Source: Limnoperna fortunei (taxonomy: Eukaryota; Mollusca; Bivalvia; Mytilida; Modiolidae). From it: a stretch of 64,000 nucleotides of DNA. Below the pieces are notes generated by a model that worked only from the letters and a program-made list of their open reading frames with translations, did not search any database and had not been told where the DNA came from. Of the stretch, positions 55,701-64,000 are shown piece after piece (the first letter of the stretch is position 1; every line of letters begins with the position of its first letter). The DNA is taken from assembly GCA_944474755.1 (NCBI GenBank), contig OX104114.1, positions 82,322,623 through 82,386,622 on the forward strand, written 5' to 3'. Position numbers and translations under genes: made by a program.

Positions 55701-58700
55701 TCTGAAGCATGGCTCTAATGTTCCTTGCACTTCTTTACTTAGAAATTCAAAAAGCATAGTTTTATATGGTCTTATGATAAAATACCTATTAGGTGTATGA
55801 ATTTATGATTAAAAAAACTTCCATCAATTCTAAAAACAAAACATTTAATTATCCGACACAACCTTTTCAAATATTAAACCATGTATATAATGCTGCCTAT
55901 ATTCAACTGTTGAAATTTATCTGTGTAAAAAATCAATGGCAAGATTTCATTTCATTTCATTCTGAAAAATGACTGCCAATTACTATAATGCTGATAGGAT
56001 TTTTTAATACAAAAATATATACATTATAAAAAGCACATGTATAAAAACCGTCACAACACTGTTAACACTTAAAATAATACAAGCAATGAAGTTCAAATGG
56101 ATTTTTGTATAAACATTAAAAACCTTAAAAATTGTAAAAGTTAAGGCAATAAAAAATATATTACTGGAATCGGGTTTTCTGAGAACTTTTTTTGAAAATG
56201 GAAATGTCCTTAGGAAATTTATTTTTATTTTTAGTTTATAGCCAAGCATAAAAACACAAAAAGCTAGTATTTTATAGTGTTTAATACCCTATGTAGATGT
56301 ATAAACATCATATCCTCAGTCAGAGCCAGACAGTATTGTACACTGACCAAAAAATCTGAACTTCATTCTTAATTTACTTACATCAATTAACTACGTACAT
56401 AGTACATTTCTACAGTGTATATTTATCTCGTATACAATATTGGTTTAAAAACTGACCAACAGGTTTACATGAAATAAAACACAAGGAGACAGGGTTTTGA
56501 CTTAAAATTTTAAGGACAAGAAATAAAAAGTACAACAAGTTCAAAATACTAACTACATTTCACAACACATTAAATTTTAACCAAGACATAGTACTCTGTA
56601 TTAACAACAGGTTTCACTTCAATGTTATGATAAAAACAATACAATCATACAATAATTCACTACATTTTGTAAGACATTTAACTTAATGCAGAGTAAGTAC
56701 AGAGGATTCACAAAGATGCAAGGCTTGAATAAAATGTAAAGGTTTATAAAAAAAGAAATTTAACCCTACAAGAATTCACTACATTTTATCACACAATGAT
56801 GCACCATGTACTTCTCTTAAAACTGAGACATTTTAAATTATTGCACTTATAATTCATTTTTGATTAAAAACTTGAAAAGTATTCTGCAGCAACTTTGATG
56901 GCTGATGTCATAATGGAAATTAACCAAATTAGCTATTAACTCTCCCATTATCTTAAATCAACAGGTCACCTCATAACAAATTATCTGTGTTAGCTTAGGA
57001 ATTATTTGTAGCCTAAAAGTCAATAAGCTTCCAAATGTATATAACTGATCTGATTTTGACAATATACTGTCATAAATCAATGCTTTTACTGTCACAAATT
57101 TAGTGTGTGGGGTTGGCCAGCAGAACAAGTTAAATATATTTTGAGACAATAAACTCTATGATTGATATCAGTAATGTTTCAAATCATTCCAACATGAATG
57201 TTCCTTAAAAAAAGTCTATAAAATGTGATAAATTATGAATGTAAAACACCTTATAACATACATGTGTATTTAATCATGAAGCACAATCTATGTGTTTAAA
57301 CATTTTATTACTTTAGCAATATTTAGATATAAAGGCGCGCAGTTTTTACTGGAAAAAGACGCAAAAGGACTAGATAAGAAGCCCTATTATATCAATTTGC
57401 AAATCAAGAATAAACAACAGGAATGTTATTTAAAATAAATGACCTCTCCTAAATCATACCTGAAAAAAAAAATGATGCTTTATCAGCTGTATTTCAACAA
57501 AGGACAATGATTAATCTTTTTTTCTTCATGTAGACACATTATGCAATGTGAATCATTTTGATACTATCAATAAACAGTTTTTGAGATATCAATCATTTGT
57601 CCTTATTTCATGATTTGCATGCATATTCAGCATGTTCCAACTTAATAGGCATGTTCAGTGGGATAGACATTGTAAACATAACGATGTGTATTTAGAATCC
57701 ACAACAGATAGGTAAAATTGTTCTCTGATGAGGACAATTCAGGGGTAGAAAAATATTGATAGCCAGTATCACCTTAGTGTTTAATGTAGAACGAAAGTAA
57801 CAGTGAGTGATGCCGATAAATTCAGTCTGAAATCTGAAAGGGAATCAATGATAAATAATGTAATTGAAAATCAATTAGCACCTGTATATAAGGTTGTTAC
57901 TGTATACCAAATAATATTCAAGTAATCAAACATTCGACACTCTTATTCAATGGAAGGATTCTCTGATTCAATTTTTTGGACATTAAAATATAATAATAAA
58001 TATACCTAATAATTCCTGAACAATCACTTTCCCCCAACTTTTCACGAATATAAACTTTCATGATTGTAACCTCCTCGTGATAAAAATGCACACAATTTTA
58101 ATGGTTTACAGTTCTTGTTCATATACATATCATTCTATATTGTATAAATACTTTTCTATATCCAATAAAAAAAAATGCAAGTTAGTATCAAATCTGAATA
58201 GCACATGTAAAACACAAATTCTATAAGAATGCAATGTTGTTTTTTTTTAAACTACATGAAAATAGGAAGAAAATCAAATATTGGTCTGCAATGACAACAT
58301 GCCTTGAAAAACAACACAATTTTAAATCTATTGATATGTCATTAAATTAAAAGGAAATTAATCATATTTAATAAATTATTTATTTATTTTTCACGGTCCT
58401 CCATGATCTGTAGATAGGAAAATTGTTTGAACCCACAATTTTATACGTGACCTACTTATTTATAATTGATTTCCTGTCACAGAATACAATCGTTATGTTA
58501 ACTATGTGTGTCTACTGATGACTACAGTTATTCAACTCCAAAAATGTTGCAAACATTAAAAAAAACATTACAACAATTACTACGAAAAGATTCTAACAAT
58601 GTACATTTAAATTACATTTATCACCTTGAGGTACGGAAAAGATATCAACCACAAAAGTGTTTTGCAAAACGAAAATCCCTTCTTTTTCTTCGATAAGTTT

Positions 58701-58800
58701 TGTTAAAAAGTCCTTATTCCTCATGTTTTATGTAAGTTTCTGGTTTCAATTTTAAACTATCAGATCATATTATCCAAATATTTTCATTTCATTCATTCTG
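52720..58800. other. Region between FYCO1 and the minus-strand terminal exon
   Basis: AT-rich, few strong repeats. A diverged SINE head is possible at 52920-52990. A segment at 54060-54200 (minus strand: atgccatactgggagagttc, ccagtgctcgacccatagag) looks like a dispersed repeat. The stretch from about 54300 to 58800 is unusually free of repeats and could be the 3' UTR of the minus-strand gene. Minus-strand AATAAA (TTTATT on +) at 53992-53997 and 54016-54021 are candidate ends. No coding exon was supported. Confidence 0.35.
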
Positions 58801-58809
58801 GTTCCCTGT

Positions 58810-58865
58810 TTAAAGTTCTTCCTTTTCTCCTTCTTCTGCCTTTGCTAATTGCAAACCACCTTTTG
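58810..58865 (-). CDS. Candidate last coding exon of a minus-strand gene
   Basis: On the minus strand, a T-rich tract ending GTTGTTTCAG (58866-58875) precedes a short frame: two bases of a split codon, then KGGLQLAKAEEGEKEEL and TAA (58810-58812). The acidic, Lys-rich tail is protein-like, but 17 residues are too few to name a family. If real, the gene reads in from the right and converges on FYCO1. Other exons were not found within the window. Confidence 0.4.
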
Positions 58866-59139
58866 CTGAAACAACAATAAACATTAAATGAATAAAAAAA
58901 TCCTAAAAAATACTCAAATTAGACTAAAAATAAATGCTCTTATCAATCAATGGTATAGCAAAAGGGATTTTGCTGAAAAATTAGTGGTTCTTGCCTTCGA
59001 CGGGCCTATAAAAGTGATGAATATGTAGAAATAACAAGTGTGGACACAGAAAAACGTCTCGCCTGTATTCCGCATCAGTAACGAAAATAAATTTCGTCAT
59101 AAGCATTACATAAATAGCATTTAATATCAGCAGCGGCCT

Positions 59140-59398
59140 ATATACAAATATTGTCACCATACCCTGCATAGTTACAGGGGAACAGCCGTAACCCAAAAAC
59201 TTTAACGTAGTTGCTGGACTGTGAAATTGAGGTCAAGGTCAGGTGGAACCTACCAGACAGTCATGTACTATTCATCAGCAACATATACACCAAATATTGT
59301 CATCCTACCATGCGTAGTTACAGAGGAACTATCGTAACCCAAAAACTTTAACGTAGTCGCTGGACCGTGAAATTGAGGTCAAGGTCAGGTGACACCTA
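59140..59398. repeat. 146-bp tandem repeat, left part
   Basis: Nearly two units: cagacagtcatgtactattc, ccaaatattgtcatcctacc, atgcgtagttacagaggaac, ctttaacgtagtcgctggac, aattgaggtcaaggtcaggt. It is the same unit as at 61894-62330 and was evidently one array before the insertion at 59399. Confidence 0.85.
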
Positions 59399-61891
59399 CA
59401 CAGCAAGCAGCGTGGATTTTAAATTTTCCGTTTTCGTGACGGTAGTGGCAAAATTCTAGAGTTAATCCCTTTTCTTCTATGCCATAACGGTAATCCATGA
59501 CGATGTGGTGGATTTACATGATCTCTAGTGTTTCGTGACGAAACACCAAATTATTTCGTCGCGACATCCATCGAGAAGAAGTCCGATCAATTTTCCTTTG
59601 ATGTGCCGCCGTCAACATAAGCTTTACATTACCTGCGATGATCGTCTGCATGTGAAAACGTGTTCAATATAACACATCCCATTGTCGATTGTTCAATATA
59701 AACAATTGAAATGCAAAAAATATTTTTATTTCTTGAAAGAAATGATAATAAATGATGGTAATGTGGTATATTTTTTCTACTGACATTAATCAGAACCAAG
59801 GATTGAATAGATTATATTGTGGTATCTTCTACCAGTTGTCTTTCAATAAACGGATGTTTACTATTTATGATAATACACCGTTCAATGCCGGTAACAAATT
59901 CGGAATTAACATTCGTGTATTTATTGAACATGCGAAAATTGAAAATGATGAAAAAGATTTGTAATTTAACCATACAGTACGATTTAAATAAAATAATTAA
60001 AAATTACAAAAGTATTATTAAGTCAGTAAATACGACGGTCTATGCAATTCTTATAAGACAAGTTTAACTGAATCTGAATTCCAAAAACATCGTATTTGAA
60101 ATAAATTGTAAACCACAATGTCTTTAAAATTCAGGTAATCTTCAAAGGAAAGAAGAGACACGATGGGTCGATTGTTTATTACATTTATATTTCATCTGCA
60201 CTAAAATATAAAAGGTTATATATGTTCAATAAATTGTCCCCTGTTCATTAATTTTAAAAAAACTACTGTGCCGCATATAGATATTCGATTTTTTCTTCAA
60301 TCTTGGACCGAAGATTTAGTTATGTATTGAAATTATTTAAAATTTTTGGGCCTACGGCTGAACAGGTAATTGGTTGCACGTACGCTCATATTTAGAGCAG
60401 ATAAATAAACTATATAAGGGTTCCTAAATTTACAAAGGAATTACACTTTTATGATAGATTATGTATAAGATGATCTTTGTAGCTTAAACACGTGATTTAA
60501 GAACTACGTACCTAGGCAGAATTTTACTGCCGTGCCCGTTATAATCCGAAGTTAGTTTTGTAATTTGTTGGATTAACTCGCAAAAAAAGCGAGAGTACGA
60601 TTATTCGTTCTACTACGTACCTAACTGTCAGCATTGCTCGCCTAGGCAGAATTTTACTGCTTTTATAATCCGAAGTTAGGGTACGTCTATTCGTTCTATG
60701 CTTGACCTAATAGATCATATAGATATATACTTGAGAAAAAATATTTGTGTATTATTTTAAAAATAATACATGTACATTAATTAGTGTTGTAAAGTTGTAG
60801 AATTTACCGTTCATCCAAAATATACAATTAATACAGAAATAAGATCAAATAACAACACGCCACAACTTTGGGCAGGGGGAATTTTTTAACATTAGGTAAC
60901 AAATCTTCCGGTTTAAAAGTTAATAAAGTTTTCATTAAATAGATAAAATATAATTTTAATGTTATTTCCAATTAATTACTAAATAAGTACACGGGTTACA
61001 TATTTAAAAACGATCTTAAAGTACTGACAGATTTTTTAACACGCGACATAACCTCACGTGCACAACCTGGTTGTTGATTTTATGCTTTAAGAAACGTATA
61101 TTGGCATTAATTACAATACACAAGTGGTAAAGGTTTTCACGAACCTTATGGTTAGATAGATATAATTTGATGTAGCATACAATTGGTAACACTCTCTTTC
61201 TTTCACAATTCAACTCTTTTGAACGTAATATTTTTGTTTAAGAAAAAATTTACACGTGAAACAATGAATAAATTTACCAGAAAATAGAATTTATGTTCAT
61301 TTTGTCATATTTAGTTAAAAATGAATAAATTTAGATCTTTATTTAAAATTTACCACAGACGTATTAAGTGTGATGTTTGGAAGTGACCGCATTTAAAGCA
61401 CGTGCTGTGTAATACCTGTTCGATATGCTTGATCGCCTTGGGAAATGTAAACAGGTTTATGACAGGAAATACATTGTTTTGATTAGATGCAACAGTTTTT
61501 TTTGCATATTTTATTTGTTATTTCTTCAAATGTCTGCAATCTGACAATTTACCAGAATACTTTGAAATATTTCCGTTGCAAACTAAATAATTTTCTATAG
61601 GTAAGGTAATTTGTTGTGCACACACATGTACCGGAAATACGCTATAAGAAATAACTGATAAGAAAGACGAATTTATAATCTTTTTCACTCTGTCTGTCGC
61701 GATCTTTAATCCCTTCCACGTCCGTTCGTCGCGCTTTTAATCCTTTCACGTTTTTCCACCGTGGATGAAAAATTTTCCGTTTACCTGTGATTTAGGCCTG
61801 TCGCGATGTATTTTCGTGACGAAACATCGTGTAAGTACTTAATTTTCGTGACGGCATGACGGAAAATTTAAAAAACACGCTGCTCGCTCTG
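59399..61891. mobile_element. 2.49-kb non-autonomous TIR element with TA target duplication
   Basis: Ends: cacagcaagcagcgtg at left and, reverse-complemented, cagagcgagcagcgtg at right; the match extends through aaattttccg (28 of 32). TA at 59397-59398 and 61892-61893 fits a TA duplication; removing the element restores the array unit cctaccagacag. Subterminal copies of ttttcgtgacg occur at both ends. The interior has no transposase-like frame and includes an internal duplicate at about 60510-60680 (cctaggcagaattttactgc, twice). The superfamily is uncertain; a Tc1/mariner-type TA preference is one reading. Confidence 0.7.
60508..60690. repeat. Local duplication inside the 2.49-kb element
   Basis: ctacgtacctaggcagaatt ... 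ataatccgaagttag at 60502-60556 recurs in rearranged form at 60611-60679 (ctacgtacctaactgtcagc ... cctaggcagaattttactgc ... ataatccgaagttaggg). Confidence 0.6.
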
Positions 61892-61893
61892 TA

Positions 61894-62336
61894 CCAGACA
61901 GTCATGTACTAGTCATCAGCAACCTATACACCAAATATTGTCATCCTACCATGTGTAGTTACAGAGGAACTGTCGTAACCTAAAAACTTTAACGTAGTCG
62001 CTGGACCGTGAAATTGAGGTCAAGGTCAGGTGACACCTACCAGACAGTCATGTACTAGTCATCTGCAACCTATACACTAAATATTGTCATCCTACCATGC
62101 GTAGTTACAGAGGAACTGTCGTAACCCAAAAAATTTAACGTAGTCACTGGACCGTGAAAATGAGGTCAAGGTCAGGTGACACCTACCAGACAGTCATGTA
62201 CTAGTCATCAGCAACCTATACACCAAATATTGTCATCCTACCATGCGTAGTTACAGAGGAACTGTCGTAACCCTAAAACTTTAACGTATTCGCTGGCCCG
62301 TGAAATTGAGGTCAAGGTCAGGTGACAGACTGGCAA
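61894..62336. repeat. 146-bp tandem repeat, right part, about three units
   Basis: Units start at cagacagtcatgtac 61895, 62041 and 62187, exactly 146 bp apart, each ending gaggtcaaggtcaggtgac. Sequence identity between units is high. Confidence 0.9.
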
Positions 62337-62450
62337 GTACTCATCATAAGCTACCTCTGGACCAAATTTGATGGATCTAGGGCTTGGGCTTACAAAGAAA
62401 TGAAGCAAGATGTCAAGTGTTTACGCCGCCGCCGGATTCCCATACATATT

Positions 62451-62483
62451 TCTCGCCTCCAGCGACTTTGTCGCAGGCGAGAC
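62451..62483. repeat. Terminal-type hairpin tctcgcct...aggcgaga
   Basis: Stem TCTCGCC / GGCGAGA with an inner stem GCGAC-ttt-GTCGC. It follows the 146-bp array by about 115 bp and precedes caaaaacttaaac; it probably marks the end of a larger hairpin-bounded repeat that includes the array. A related tctcgcctg piece is at 59057. Confidence 0.55.
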
Positions 62484-62853
62484 AAAAACTTAAACTAGAT
62501 GTTGTTCCCTAATGTTAGAACCACAGACCATGGAGTGCATAATCAGGTCAGCTATATCACATCAGTTGGGGAGCCCAGGTTTATAACCCATGATAAGGCA
62601 TACAAACTCACATAGAGTGCCGATTCAGTATTATTACAGTCTAACAAAACAGATAAGGAATAACTAGTTAGTCAAGTGGCAATAACCCAAATATTATTAC
62701 AGTAAAACTCCCATTTGTGTTCCTTGTTGTAATATATTCAGGGGAGATAAAACCACACAAACCTAATATTTAACTCAATCACTAAAGGACAGAACACTAA
62801 ATCATCACAAAATTAACCAAAAACACTCTGGAAAATTTAGCTTAAAAAAATAC

Positions 62854-63983
62854 TGACTTGGAGCAAGCACTCATGACATCAGGCAGGGTAGTTACAGGGA
62901 TACTATATATGACTTGGAGCAAGCACACATGACATCATGTGGCAGGGTAGTTACAGGGATACTATATATGACTTGGAGCAGTCACACATCACATCATGTG
63001 GCAGGGTAGTGACAGGGATACTATATATGACTTGGAGCAGTCACACATCACATCATGTGGCAGGGTAGTTACAGGGATACTATATATGACTTGGAGCAGT
63101 CACACATCACATCATGTGGCAGGGTAGTTACAGGGATACTATATATGACTTGGAGCAGTCACACATCACATCATGTGGCAGGGTAGTTACAGGGATACTA
63201 TATATGACTTGGAGCAGTCACACATCACATCATGTGGCAGGGTAGTTACAGAGATACTATATATGACTTGGAGCAGTCACACATCACATCATGTGGCAGG
63301 GTAGTTACAGGGATACTATATATGACTTGGAGCAGTCACACATCACATCATGTGGCAGGGTAGTTACAGGGATACTATATATGACTTGGAGCAGTCACAC
63401 ATCACATCATGTGGCAGGGTAGTTACAGAGATACTATATATGACTTGGAGCAGTCACACATCACATCATGTAGCAGGGTAGTTACAGGGATACTATATAT
63501 GACTTGGAGCAGTCACACATCACATCATGTGGCAGGGTAGTTACAGGGATACTATATATGACTTGGAGCAGTCACACATCACATCATGTGGCAGGGTAGT
63601 TACAGAGATACTATATATGACTTGGAGCAGTCACACATCACATCATGTGGCAGGGTAGTTACAGGGATACTATATATGACTTGGAGCAGTCACACATCAC
63701 ATCATGTGGCAGGGTAGTTACAGAGATACTATATATGACTTGGAGCAGTCACACATCACATCATGTGGCAGGGTAGTTACAGGGATACTATATATGACTT
63801 GGAGCAGTCACACATCACATCATGTGGCAGGGTAGTTACAGGGATACTATATATGACTTGGAGCAGTCACACATCACATCATGTGGCAGGGTAGTTACAG
63901 AGATACTATATATGACTTGGAGCAGTCACACATCACATCATGTGGCAGGGTAGTGACAGGGATACTATATATGACTTGGAGCA
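62854..63983. repeat. 59-bp satellite array, about 19 units
   Basis: Unit tgacttggagcagtcacaca + tcacatcatgtggcagggta + gttacagggatactatata repeats from 62854 to 63983; the first unit is 3 bp short. Variation is mostly gggat/gagat and gttac/gtgac. Each unit has the palindromic tatata step. The array stops 17 bases before the window end. Confidence 0.97.
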
Positions 63984-64000
63984 ATATGTTGATGTTAATA

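Noticed and set aside
59752..60067. Two overlapping frames of 70 and 82 residues inside the TIR element
   Set aside because: No similarity to transposases, AT-rich composition and no catalytic motifs; probably chance.

Overview
This is AT-rich animal nuclear DNA with long introns, GT-AG splice sites, AATAAA signals and dense short repeats. Nothing in it is prokaryotic. The tRNA-headed SINEs, the elements carrying 'gaccttgacctt' runs, and short hairpin-headed repeats fit a bivalve mollusc, probably a mytilid mussel. The organism call is an inference from repeat style and protein divergence, not a database result.

The core of the window is one complete gene on the + strand at 22067-51279. It is the orthologue of FYCO1, the autophagy adaptor that links Rab7- and LC3-positive vesicles to plus-end microtubule transport. 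I could join 22 coding exons with consistent phase into a 1,801-residue protein. In order it has an N-terminal RUN domain, a coiled coil of about 1,200 residues, a FYVE zinc finger with all eight cysteines, an acidic-flanked LC3-interacting motif (F-H-V-I) and a C-terminal GOLD domain. Two local duplications touch its exons: the exon-6 splice donor is repeated in tandem, and the first GOLD exon has a partial second copy.

Upstream, 1-543 holds the last exon or exons of an unrecognised + strand gene. A decayed LINE lies at about 3860-5580. A three-exon gene at 8322-11528 is unrecognised in its first two exons and ends in a chymotrypsin-fold (PA clan) domain with visible His, Asp and Ser. It carries an apparent one-base frameshift in exon 2. 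Downstream, a short terminal exon on the minus strand (58810-58865) suggests a second gene converging on FYCO1, perhaps with a long 3' UTR.

The rest is repeat-rich. It includes one tRNA-derived SINE family with target-site duplications, one copy nested in another. There is a Mutator-like element with a transposase remnant, and a shorter relative in FYCO1 intron 1-2 space. Other pieces are a 544-bp TIR element with iterated ends, a 656-bp hairpin MITE, a 2.49-kb TIR element splitting a 146-bp tandem array, hairpin-headed elements, a 34-bp minisatellite that seems to have grown out of a SINE, a 143-bp TA array and a 59-bp satellite at the right edge. No CRISPR, rRNA or functional tRNA gene was seen.
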